A DNA stretch of 64,000 bases from Streptomyces sp. NRRL S-455 (GTDB lineage: Bacteria > Actinomycetota > Actinomycetes > Streptomycetales > Streptomycetaceae), in assembly GCF_000717875.1 (NCBI RefSeq), contig NZ_JOCT01000024.1, positions 119,838 to 183,837 on the forward strand, in the 5' to 3' direction. Of this stretch, positions 1 to 7,113 are shown piece after piece. The translations under genes and the position numbers were made by a program. Every line of letters begins with the position of its first letter. Within the stretch, counting starts at the first letter, position 1. The notes under the pieces are model-generated. The model had not been told where the DNA came from, did not search any database, and worked only from the letters and a program-made list of their open reading frames with translations.

Positions 1-885
1 TACTTCAAGGCCGCCCACAAGTCGACCGTCTGGTACAGCCCCGACGCCCTCACCCAGGCCGGCGTGAAGCCGCCGAAGTCCTACGACGAGATGCTCAAGG
101 CCGGGCAGACGGTGTCCGACTCCGGCCTCGCCGCCTTCTCCGTCGCCGGACAGGACGGCTGGACCCTCACCGACTGGTTCGAGAACGTCTACCTCTCCCA
201 GGCCGGACCCGAGAAGTACGACGCCCTCGCCGCGCACAAGCTGAAGTGGACCGACGCCTCCGTCGTCGACGCCCTCACCACGCTCGGCAAGCTCTTCAAG
301 GACAAGCAGCTCATCGCGGGCGGCCAGAAGGGCGCCCTGAACACCGACTTCCCCGGCTCGGTGGAGAAGGTGTTCGGGCCCGAGCCCGAGGCCGGCATGG
401 TCTACGAGGGCGACTTCGTCGCCGGCGTCGCCAAGGACCAGTTCGGCAAGACCATCGGCGAGGACGCGAACTTCTTCCCGTTCCCGGCCGTCGGCGGCGG
501 CGAGGCACCGGTCGTCAGCGGCGGTGACGCCGCCGTCGTCCTCAAGGACGGCAAGAACCAGAAGGCCGCCCAGGCCCTCCTGGAGTACCTGGCGACCCCG
601 GAGGCCTCCGCGGTGTGGGCCGAGGCGGGCGGCTTCCTCTCCCCGAACAAGAAGCTCGACCTCGCGAAGTACGGCGACGACGTCACCCGGGCCACCGCCA
701 AGTCCCTCGTCCAGGCCGGGGACTCGGTCCGCTTCGACATGTCCGACCAGGCCCCGGCGGCCTTCGGCGGCACGAAGGGCGCCGGCGAGTGGAAGCTCCT
801 CCAGGACTTCCTGCGCGACCCCTCCGACCCGAAGGGCACCGCGGCGAAGCTGGAGGCCGCGGCGGCCAAGGCGTACCAGGACTGA
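1..885 (+). CDS. Sugar ABC transporter substrate-binding protein, 5' end outside window
   Basis: The reading frame is open from base 1, so the N-terminus with any lipoprotein signal lies upstream; 294 residues are visible. It would be the extracellular solute receptor of a carbohydrate importer (family 1 binding protein). The visible part has the typical C-terminal lobe: a GDAAVVLKDGKNQKAAQALLEY segment split as GDAAVV and LLEYLATPEAS, and an aromatic/glycine-rich stretch FFPFPAVGGG that often lines the sugar cleft. The stop is followed by only 6 bases before the first permease gene, so these genes form one operon. No ATPase is seen here; Streptomyces importers of this class usually share an MsiK-type ATPase encoded elsewhere. 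The substrate cannot be read from sequence. Confidence 0.85.
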   Translation, partial: YFKAAHKSTVWYSPDALTQAGVKPPKSYDEMLKAGQTVSDSGLAAFSVAGQDGWTLTDWFENVYLSQAGPEKYDALAAHKLKWTDASVVDALTTLGKLFKDKQLIAGGQKGALNTDFPGSVEKVFGPEPEAGMVYEGDFVAGVAKDQFGKTIGEDANFFPFPAVGGGEAPVVSGGDAAVVLKDGKNQKAAQALLEYLATPEASAVWAEAGGFLSPNKKLDLAKYGDDVTRATAKSLVQAGDSVRFDMSDQAPAAFGGTKGAGEWKLLQDFLRDPSDPKGTAAKLEAAAAKAYQD

Positions 886-891
886 TAGGTC

Positions 892-2256
892 ATGACTGCC
901 ACTCTCGTGAAAGAGACGAGCCCTCCCGCGCCGCCCGGCCCGGCCGCCGACCGCACGCGGCGCCTGCGGCGGCGCGGCAGGATCGTCGCCCTGCTGTTCG
1001 TCTTCCCCGCGCTGCTGCTGCTCGGCGCGCTCGTCGTCTACCCGGTGCTGTTCAGCATCGGCCGCAGCTTCTTCGACGCCTCCGGCACGACCTTCGTCGG
1101 CGGCGACAACTACACCGAGATGTTCCGCGACCCCGCGACCCTCAACGCCGTCCGCAACACGGCCATCTGGGTCGTCGTGGCCCCGGCGCTGCTGACCGGG
1201 CTCGGCCTGATCCTGGCCGTCCTGGTGGAGAAGGTCCGCTGGGCCACCGCTTTCAAGCTGCTGCTCTTCATGCCGATGGCGGTGTCCTTCCTCGCCGCCG
1301 GCATCATCTTCCGGCTCGCGTACGACGAGGACCCGGACAAGGGCGTCCTCAACGCGGCGGTCGTCTCCGTCCACGACGCCTTCGAGGGTTCGTCCTCCTA
1401 CCCGACGGCCCGGGCGCGTGACGGGCAGGGCCTGACGAAGGAGAAGGACGGCTCGTACCGCACGAGCACGGCCGTCTCGCCCGGGGACGCGGTGACGCTG
1501 GGCCTGGTCGGCGTGCAGCCGGGCGACCTGCCCGGCGACGCCCGGCCCGCCTCGGGGGCGGCGGGGCAGAAGGCCGCCGCGGACGAACTGCGCGGTGTCG
1601 TCTACCTCGACTTCACGCCCGGCGGGGGAGGCGAGCAGGGCAAGGTCGACGCGCGGGAGAGCGGACTGCCCCAGATGCAGGTCGAGGCGGTCCGCGACGG
1701 CAAGGCGGTCGCCACGGCGACCACCGCCTCCGACGGTTCCTTCCGCTTCGAGGGACTCGAAGCCGGCTCCTACCAGGTGAAACTGCCGTCGTCCAACTTC
1801 GCCCCGCCCTACGAGGGCGTCTCCTGGCTCGGACCGGCGCTGGTCACCCCCGCGATCATCGGGGCGTACCTGTGGATCTGGACCGGCTTCGCCATGGTGC
1901 TGATCGGGGCGGGCCTGGCGACGCTGCCCCGGGACGCCCTGGAGGCGGCGCGGATGGACGGCGCGAACGAGTGGCAGATCTTCCGGCGGATCACCGTGCC
2001 GCTGCTGGCCCCTGTCCTGACGGTCGTCTTCGTGACGCTGGTGATCAACGTGATGAAGGTCTTCGACCTCGTCTACATCATCGCGCCCGGCCCGGTGCAG
2101 GAGGACGCGACCGTGCTCGCGACGCAGATGTGGCTGGTGTCGTTCGGCGGCGGCAACAACCAGGGGCTCGGCAGCGCGCTCGGTGTGCTGCTCCTGCTGC
2201 TGGTGGTCCCGGCCATGGTGTTCAACGTCCGCCGTTTCAAGAGGAGTCAGCGATGA
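892..2256 (+). CDS. Sugar ABC transporter permease (MalF type) with inserted extracellular domain
   Basis: This is a membrane subunit of a carbohydrate importer, 454 residues against about 300 for usual family members. Membrane segments lie near residues 27-50, 85-107, 118-143, 316-345, 368-395 and 425-446. The EAA loop (EAARMDGANEWQIF, about residue 351) that contacts the ATPase is intact. Between the third and fourth segments sits an insert of about 155 residues, roughly 145-305. Its second half (about 232-300) looks like an SdrD/Cna-B or carboxypeptidase-regulatory beta-sandwich (GVVYLDF, SDGSFRFEGLEAGSYQV). Topology puts it outside the membrane, the same loop that is enlarged as P2 in E. 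coli MalF. The reading frame is intact, so this is not a decay product. It overlaps the next permease by ATGA. Confidence 0.88.
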   Translation: MTATLVKETSPPAPPGPAADRTRRLRRRGRIVALLFVFPALLLLGALVVYPVLFSIGRSFFDASGTTFVGGDNYTEMFRDPATLNAVRNTAIWVVVAPALLTGLGLILAVLVEKVRWATAFKLLLFMPMAVSFLAAGIIFRLAYDEDPDKGVLNAAVVSVHDAFEGSSSYPTARARDGQGLTKEKDGSYRTSTAVSPGDAVTLGLVGVQPGDLPGDARPASGAAGQKAAADELRGVVYLDFTPGGGGEQGKVDARESGLPQMQVEAVRDGKAVATATTASDGSFRFEGLEAGSYQVKLPSSNFAPPYEGVSWLGPALVTPAIIGAYLWIWTGFAMVLIGAGLATLPRDALEAARMDGANEWQIFRRITVPLLAPVLTVVFVTLVINVMKVFDLVYIIAPGPVQEDATVLATQMWLVSFGGGNNQGLGSALGVLLLLLVVPAMVFNVRRFKRSQR

Positions 2257-3092
2257 ACGCGGTTCGGCGCGGACTGGGCAACGGGGTCGTCCAGGCCTTC
2301 CTCGTCGTGGTGGGCCTGGTGTGGATGACGCCGCTGGCCGGGCTGTTCCTGTCCTCGCTGCGGTCCGCCGAGGACACGGCGAAGGGCGGCTGGTGGACGG
2401 TGTTCACCAGTCCCGGGCAGCTGTCCTTCGACAACTACTCGTCGCTGCTGCAGAACGCGGGCATCACGCAGGCGTTCTGGAACACGGTGCTGATATCGGT
2501 GCCGGCGACCTTGCTGGTCGTGGTGATCGCGGCGCTCGCCGGATACGCCTTCGCGTGGCTGGACTTCCCCGGGCGGGAGGCGATCTTCCTCGTCGTGGTC
2601 GCGCTGCTGGTGGTGCCCGTGCAGATCGGGCTGCTGCCGGTCGCGAAACTCTTCGGGCAGCTGGGGCTGTTCGGCACGATTCCCGGTGTCGTCCTCTTCC
2701 ACGTCGCCTACGGACTGCCCTTCGCGGTGTTCCTGCTGCGGAACTACTTCGCCGAGATGCCGAAGGAGATGCTGGAAGCCGCCCGGATGGACGGCGGCAG
2801 TGAGTGGCGTATCTTCACGCGGCTCGTGCTGCCCGTGGGGCGGCCTGCGATCGCCTCGCTGGCCATCTTCCAGTTCCTGTGGGTGTGGAACGACATGCTG
2901 GTGGCGTTGCTCTTCGCGGACAGCGCGTCGCAGCCGCTGACGGTGGAACTCCAGTCGCAGATCCGCCAGTTCGGCAGCAACATCGACGTCCTGGCGCCCG
3001 GGGCGTTCCTGTCCCTGGTCGTCCCGGTCGTGGTCTTCTTCGCGTTCCAGCGGCACTTCGTGCAGGGGGTGATGGCGGGCTCGGTAAAGTAG
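2253..3092 (+). CDS. Sugar ABC transporter permease (MalG type)
   Basis: Second membrane subunit of the importer, 279 residues, the normal size. Six hydrophobic segments are visible and the EAA loop reads EAARMDGGSEWRIFTRLVLP in the cytoplasmic position before the fifth segment. The C-terminus QGVMAGSVK is the typical end of MalG-like subunits. The ATG overlaps the stop of the preceding permease (ATGA), which indicates translational coupling and equal stoichiometry. An alternative upstream start would run into the previous gene and has no support. It ends 17 bases before the convergent NmrA-like gene; no clear hairpin terminator is visible there. The substrate is unknown. Confidence 0.9.
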   Translation: MNAVRRGLGNGVVQAFLVVVGLVWMTPLAGLFLSSLRSAEDTAKGGWWTVFTSPGQLSFDNYSSLLQNAGITQAFWNTVLISVPATLLVVVIAALAGYAFAWLDFPGREAIFLVVVALLVVPVQIGLLPVAKLFGQLGLFGTIPGVVLFHVAYGLPFAVFLLRNYFAEMPKEMLEAARMDGGSEWRIFTRLVLPVGRPAIASLAIFQFLWVWNDMLVALLFADSASQPLTVELQSQIRQFGSNIDVLAPGAFLSLVVPVVVFFAFQRHFVQGVMAGSVK

Positions 3093-3109
3093 CCCGCCCC
3101 ATCGGCCGG

Positions 3110-3955
3110 CTAGCCGTCCACCGCCGCCACGGAGCGCTCCACATGGGCGCGCAGGCTGCGCGGTGGGCGGCCGGTGAGCCGTTCGACCGTGTCGGTGACC
3201 CGGTCCTCGGCCCCCTCGGCGATGTCCCGGTCCAGACCGGCGAGGACCGCGGCGAACTCCGGCGGGAGGGTTCGTGCCAGCCGGTCGCGCAGCTGCTCGT
3301 AGGTCAGCCGCCGGTGGGTCACTCGGCGCCCCGTCACCTCGCTGAGCACGGCGGCGGCGTCGTCGTAACTCAGCGCCTGCGGCCCGGTGACGACCAGATC
3401 GCCGCCCGCGTCGCGGTCGCAGGTCAGCGCGTGCACGGCGACGGCGGCGATGTCGTCGGCGTCCACGAAGGCCACGCGCCCCTCGCCCGTCGCGGTCCGC
3501 ACGATCCCTTCTTCCCGGATGCTCCGGGCGTGCTCGTGCTCGCCGGTGAGGTTCTGCATGAACCACGAGGGCCGCAGGGCCGCCCAGGTCTCGAACAGGC
3601 CGGGCAGGGCCTGCTGCACCTGTCCGACGGCCGGGCCGCCGGAGGGGATCGCAGAGGATCCGAGCAGCACCGCCCGGCCCACCCCGGACGCGCGGGCCCG
3701 TTCCAGGAACGGCAGCATGACGGCGGCGGGGTCGGGGTCCCCGACCGGCGGGACCAGATAGACCCGGTCCACGCCCTGCAGCGCCTCCTCGAACGTCCCC
3801 GGGGCGTACCAGTCGAAACGGACCGCCTCGGCACCGGCGACGGGGACCGCGCGGCGGCTCGCGGCCCGCACCCGCAGCCCTCGCGCGGTGAGCAGTCGGG
3901 CCACGCGCCCGCCGGTCGTGCCGGTGGCGCCGATGACGAGGGTGGCGGCGCTCAC
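3110..3955 (-). CDS. NAD(P)-binding NmrA/SDR-like protein
   Basis: 281-residue protein of the atypical short-chain dehydrogenase (NmrA / quinone oxidoreductase-like) group. The N-terminus LVIGATGTTGGRVARLL is a Rossmann GxxGxxG nucleotide-binding loop, and a conserved LRPSWFMQNL segment lies in the middle, as in NmrA-like proteins. No catalytic YxxxK is obvious, so it may be a redox sensor or a reductase. I chose the GTG at 3955 because it overlaps the stop of the upstream NTF2-like gene (GTGA) and starts right at the Rossmann strand; a longer frame exists but lies over that gene. The pair is probably controlled by the divergent TetR. Confidence 0.8.
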   Translation of the reverse strand: MSAATLVIGATGTTGGRVARLLTARGLRVRAASRRAVPVAGAEAVRFDWYAPGTFEEALQGVDRVYLVPPVGDPDPAAVMLPFLERARASGVGRAVLLGSSAIPSGGPAVGQVQQALPGLFETWAALRPSWFMQNLTGEHEHARSIREEGIVRTATGEGRVAFVDADDIAAVAVHALTCDRDAGGDLVVTGPQALSYDDAAAVLSEVTGRRVTHRRLTYEQLRDRLARTLPPEFAAVLAGLDRDIAEGAEDRVTDTVERLTGRPPRSLRAHVERSVAAVDG

Positions 3956-4392
3956 CGGGCGCTCCCCGCGAAGTCGGCCGCGCCGTCCTGGGGCAGGGCG
4001 AGCGGGTTCCAGTAGTCGCGATAGTGGGTGAAACGGCCGTCGGCGACCGTCACCACGGCGATGTACGTCATGTCGTAAGGCGCCCGGCTCGCGACCAGCC
4101 GCCCCACCGCGCGCATCTCCACCACGACGGTCGCCGGGTCGTCGGTCCGGTGGATCGTCAGGTCGGGGGTCGCCTGCAGGTCGATGTGGTCGGGGTAGTC
4201 CCGCATGTAGTCGAGGACGGCGGCCTTGCCCTCCAGCCGCCTCGGCCACCCCTCGGGCGCGAACGGGAACTCCATGACGCCGTCGTCGTCCCAGAGTTCC
4301 ACCCAGCCGGAGATGTCCTTGTCGAGCAGCAGCCGCAGACTGTGGCGGAACACGTCGGCCGGTGAGGTGGATGTAGTCGTGGATGAAGTCAT
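3952..4392 (-). CDS. NTF2-like / SnoaL-like protein
   Basis: 146-residue protein with the cone-shaped NTF2-like fold signature: an N-terminal helix, LLLDKDISGWVELWDDDGVMEFPF, and a C-terminal VVTVADGRFTHYRDYWNPL. Families of this type include ketosteroid isomerases, SnoaL cyclases and many proteins of unknown function. The WxxLwddDgvmefPfap pattern matches stand-alone nuclear transport factor 2 family proteins in actinobacteria that are often paired with NmrA-like genes, as here. It is the first gene of a two-gene unit, its promoter region holding three palindromes. The biochemical role is not determinable from sequence. Confidence 0.75.
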   Translation of the reverse strand: MTSSTTTSTSPADVFRHSLRLLLDKDISGWVELWDDDGVMEFPFAPEGWPRRLEGKAAVLDYMRDYPDHIDLQATPDLTIHRTDDPATVVVEMRAVGRLVASRAPYDMTYIAVVTVADGRFTHYRDYWNPLALPQDGAADFAGSAR

Positions 4393-4413
4393 GGGAGTCC
4401 CTCCGCTACGATG

Positions 4414-4485
4414 CGGACTGCTGGTCCGCTTAAGAAAGAATACGGACTCGCGGTCCGGTTACGCAAGATACGGACCTGGAGTCCG
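4414..4485. promoter_or_regulatory. Triple palindromic operator (CGGAC-N5-GTCCG)
   Basis: Three 15-bp palindromes occur in the 125-bp divergent gap: 4414-4428, 4443-4457 and 4471-4485. Each has arms CGGAC/GTCCG around 5 bp. Starts are 29 and 28 bp apart, nearly three helical turns, so repressor dimers would sit on almost the same DNA face. Position between NTF2-like/NmrA-like genes and a TetR gene suggests autoregulation plus control of the divergent pair. The repeats are directly visible; the link to the TetR protein is inference. Confidence 0.8.
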
Positions 4486-4517
4486 CTTACTCGGTCGGAG
4501 GAGACGGAGGCATTCCC

Positions 4518-5099
4518 GTGCCCGAACGCAAGCCCCGCGCGGACGCCCTGCGCAACCGCGAGTCCGTCCTGGCGGCGGCCGACCGGCTCTTCGCCGCGTG
4601 CGCGAGCCCCGAGGACGTCACCATGGCCGACATCGCCGCCGCCGCCGGCGTCGGCAAGGGCACCCTCTTCCGCGGCTTCGGCGACCGCACGGGCCTGATC
4701 CGCGCGCTCTACGAGTCCCGGCTCGAACCGATCCGCCACGCCGTCGCCGAGGGCCCCCAGCCGCTCGGACCCGCGACGCCTCCCGCCGAACGCGTCCCGG
4801 CCCTGCTCGACGCCCTGCTCTGCTTCAAGCTCGACCACCGGCACCTGTCCGTGGCCCTGGAGGGCACGGCGAGCGACAGCCCCTACCGCGCCGCACACTA
4901 CGACTGGTGGCACGGCACGCTCCGGGACGTCCTGGAACAGCTCCCCGGTCTCCCCGACGCCGGCTTCGCCGCCCACGCGCTGCTGGCCGCGGTCCGCGCG
5001 GACCTCGTCGACCACCTCACCGACCGGGAGCACATGACGCGTGAGCGGCTCAGGGCGGATCTGGCCGCGTACACCGCACGGGTGCTGGGCGGCGGCTGA
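4518..5099 (+). CDS. TetR-family transcriptional regulator
   Basis: 193 residues, the usual TetR length. The N-terminal helix-turn-helix is clear: VTMADIAAAAGVGKGTLFRGFGDRTGLIRALYE, about residues 35-65. The C-terminal half is a variable ligand-binding domain. The GTG at 4518 follows a strong GGAGGAGACGGAGG ribosome-binding region. It is divergent from the NTF2-like/NmrA-like pair and very probably binds the three palindromes upstream of its own start, repressing both directions until an unknown ligand, perhaps an electrophile or quinone, releases it. Confidence 0.88.
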   Translation: MPERKPRADALRNRESVLAAADRLFAACASPEDVTMADIAAAAGVGKGTLFRGFGDRTGLIRALYESRLEPIRHAVAEGPQPLGPATPPAERVPALLDALLCFKLDHRHLSVALEGTASDSPYRAAHYDWWHGTLRDVLEQLPGLPDAGFAAHALLAAVRADLVDHLTDREHMTRERLRADLAAYTARVLGGG

Positions 5100-5109
5100 G
5101 CGCGGGAAC

Positions 5110-5156
5110 ACCGGAGCGGCCGGACCCCTGCGATCAGGGGTTCCGGCCGCTCCGGT
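5110..5156. terminator. Bidirectional hairpin terminator
   Basis: Long near-perfect inverted repeat between two convergent genes: ACCGGAGCGGCCGGA with its complement, plus an inner CCCCTG/CAGGGG arm, around a 4-base loop. There is no U-tract, as is common for high-GC hosts. It separates the TetR gene from the end of pgl. Confidence 0.75.
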
Positions 5157-5182
5157 GAAGAAGCCGCTCGGCGTGCGCGCGG

Positions 5183-5968
5183 TCAGGCGGACGCCGGCGG
5201 GTACAGCGACCGCGGCAACTGCGAGGCCGCCGCCGCGTCCAGCAGCCACAGCGTCCGGGACCGGCCATAGGCGCCCGCCGCCGGTGCCTGCACCTCGCCC
5301 GCCCCCGACAGCGCGATCGCCGCCGCCTGCGCCTTGTCCTCACCGGCCGCGAGAAGCCACACCTCACGGGCGGCACGGATCGCCGGCAGCGTCAGCGTCA
5401 CCCGCGTCGGCGGCGGCTTCGGCGCGCCGTGGACACCGACGACCGTACGGTCCGTCTCGCGCACCGCGGGCAACTCCGGGAACAGCGACGCGACATGCGT
5501 GTCCGGCCCGACGCCCAGCATCAGCACGTCGAACGTCGGCACGGGGCCATGGTTCTCCGGGCTCGCCGCTGCCGCCAGTTCCTCCGCGTAGGCGGCCGCC
5601 GCCGCGTCCACGTCGTCGCCGTACGGGCCGTCCGACGCCGGCATCGCGTGCACCCGCTTCGGATCGAGCGGCACCGCGTCCAGCAGTGCCTCCCGCGCCT
5701 GCGTGACATTGCGCTCCGGGTCGCCCTCCGGCAGGAACCGCTCGTCCCCCCACCAGAGGTCGAGCCGGCTCCAGTCGATCGCGTCCCGGGCGGGCGCCGC
5801 GGCCAGCGCGGCCAGCAGGCCGTTGCCGTTGCGGCCGCCCGTCAGGACCACGGACGCCGAGCCCCGGGAGGCCTGCGCGTCCACGATCCTGGTGATCAGC
5901 CGGGCCGCCGCGGCCTGCGCCATCAGCTCCTTGTCGCGGTGCACGACCAGCTGCGGTGCCGTACTCAC
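5183..5968 (-). CDS. pgl: 6-phosphogluconolactonase
   Basis: Hydrolyses 6-phosphogluconolactone to 6-phosphogluconate, the second step of the oxidative pentose phosphate pathway, in the cytoplasm. 261 residues, matching the DevB/NagB-like family. Motifs: VVLTGGRNGNGLLAAL near the N-terminus, WSRLDLWWGDERFLPEGDPERN (substrate phosphate and active-site loop), and FDVLMLGVGPDTHVASLFP. The family usually reads GxGxDGHxASLFP; here the segment is GPDTHVASLFP. The GTG at 5968 overlaps the opcA stop (GTGA) and begins just before the conserved VVH strand; a longer frame runs over opcA and is rejected. Last gene of the tkt-tal-zwf-opcA-pgl operon. Confidence 0.93.
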   Translation of the reverse strand: MSTAPQLVVHRDKELMAQAAAARLITRIVDAQASRGSASVVLTGGRNGNGLLAALAAAPARDAIDWSRLDLWWGDERFLPEGDPERNVTQAREALLDAVPLDPKRVHAMPASDGPYGDDVDAAAAAYAEELAAAASPENHGPVPTFDVLMLGVGPDTHVASLFPELPAVRETDRTVVGVHGAPKPPPTRVTLTLPAIRAAREVWLLAAGEDKAQAAAIALSGAGEVQAPAAGAYGRSRTLWLLDAAAASQLPRSLYPPASA

Positions 5969-7113
5969 TTCGTCGTCGACCTCCGTACCGGTTCCAACTC
6001 GGGCGGTTCCTGCTTCACCGGTGCCTGCGCCGTCGCCTCCGCAGCGGGTGCTTTCGCAGCCTTCTCGACGGGAGCGGGGAGCGCGAGCCGTCCCCCTTCG
6101 CCGCCTCGCTCGCCGCTTTTGGGCTCTCCTTTGGCCACCGGTTCCTCCAGCGAGGCCCGCGGCGCCGGCGGCGCCGGAGCCGACCAGGAGGACTTCAGCC
6201 GGTCCACCCCGTACCGCAGCGCCGACGCGTAGGTGTCGTCCGGGTCGAGCCGCCGCAGCTCCTCCGCGATCAGCTCGGCCGTGTCCCGGCGCTTGAGCGC
6301 CACCGCACGGTCCGGCTGGCCCTCGATGGACAGCGTCGCCAGGGAGCCGTCGGCGCGGTCCAGGTTGATCGGGCCGCAGTTGGTGGTCATGCGGACCGCG
6401 GTCAGACCCGGGCCGCTGGACAGGGAGCGCTTCACGGGGACGTCCAGCCGGTCCGCGAGCCACATCGCCAGCAGCTCACAGCTCGGGTTGAACTCCTCGC
6501 CCTCCACCTCGACGGCCCTGACCTCGCAGGCGACCTGGTCGAGCGCCGCCGCCAGCATCGAGCGCCAAGGCGTGATGCGGGTCCAGGACAGGTCCGTGTC
6601 GCCGGGGGTGTAGGCCCGGGACCGGGTGGCCAGGTCCCGTACCGGCTGCTCGGAGGCGTAGGTGTCGGTGACGCGACGCTGGGCGAGGGCACCCAGGGGG
6701 TCCTTCGCCGGGTCGAGCGGCGCGTTCACCGGCCACCACACCACCACCGGAGCGTCCGGCAGCAGCAGCGGCAGCACCACCGACTGGGCGTGCTCGGCGA
6801 CCTCGCCGTACAGCCGCAGCACCACCGTCTCGCCCGTGCCGGCGTCCGCGCCGACCCGGACCTCCGCGTCCAGGCGGGACTGCGTACGGTCGCGGGGCGA
6901 GCGGGAGACACGCCTGATGACCACGAGCGTGCGCGAGGGATGCTCGTGCGCGGCGTCGCTCGCGGCCTTCAGCGCGTCGTAGGCGTTCTCCTCGTCCGTC
7001 ACGATGACCAGCGTCAGCACCATGCCGACCGCCGGGGTACCGATCGCCCGGCGGCCCTGCACCAGCGCCTTGTTGATCTTGCTGGCCGTGGTGTCCGTGA
7101 GGTCAATCTTCAT
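5965..7113 (-). CDS. opcA: Glucose-6-phosphate dehydrogenase assembly protein OpcA
   Basis: OpcA is the actinobacterial and cyanobacterial partner that assembles or activates G6PDH. The family core spans about residues 1-315, with SRTLVVI, VVLPLLLPDAPVVVWWP and TPWRSMLAAALDQ. The last 65-70 residues are a low-complexity tail rich in Ala, Pro, Glu and Lys, ending EPVRRSTTK; the whole protein is 382 residues, longer than the roughly 300-320 expected. The start ATG overlaps the zwf stop (ATGA), and the stop overlaps the pgl start, so synthesis is coupled to both enzymes. Confidence 0.93.
   Translation of the reverse strand: MKIDLTDTTASKINKALVQGRRAIGTPAVGMVLTLVIVTDEENAYDALKAASDAAHEHPSRTLVVIRRVSRSPRDRTQSRLDAEVRVGADAGTGETVVLRLYGEVAEHAQSVVLPLLLPDAPVVVWWPVNAPLDPAKDPLGALAQRRVTDTYASEQPVRDLATRSRAYTPGDTDLSWTRITPWRSMLAAALDQVACEVRAVEVEGEEFNPSCELLAMWLADRLDVPVKRSLSSGPGLTAVRMTTNCGPINLDRADGSLATLSIEGQPDRAVALKRRDTAELIAEELRRLDPDDTYASALRYGVDRLKSSWSAPAPPAPRASLEEPVAKGEPKSGERGGEGGRLALPAPVEKAAKAPAAEATAQAPVKQEPPELEPVRRSTTK

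Noticed and set aside
892..2256. Permease interrupted by a mobile element
   Set aside because: The insert is in frame, protein-like and lacks inverted ends, so a domain insertion is better.
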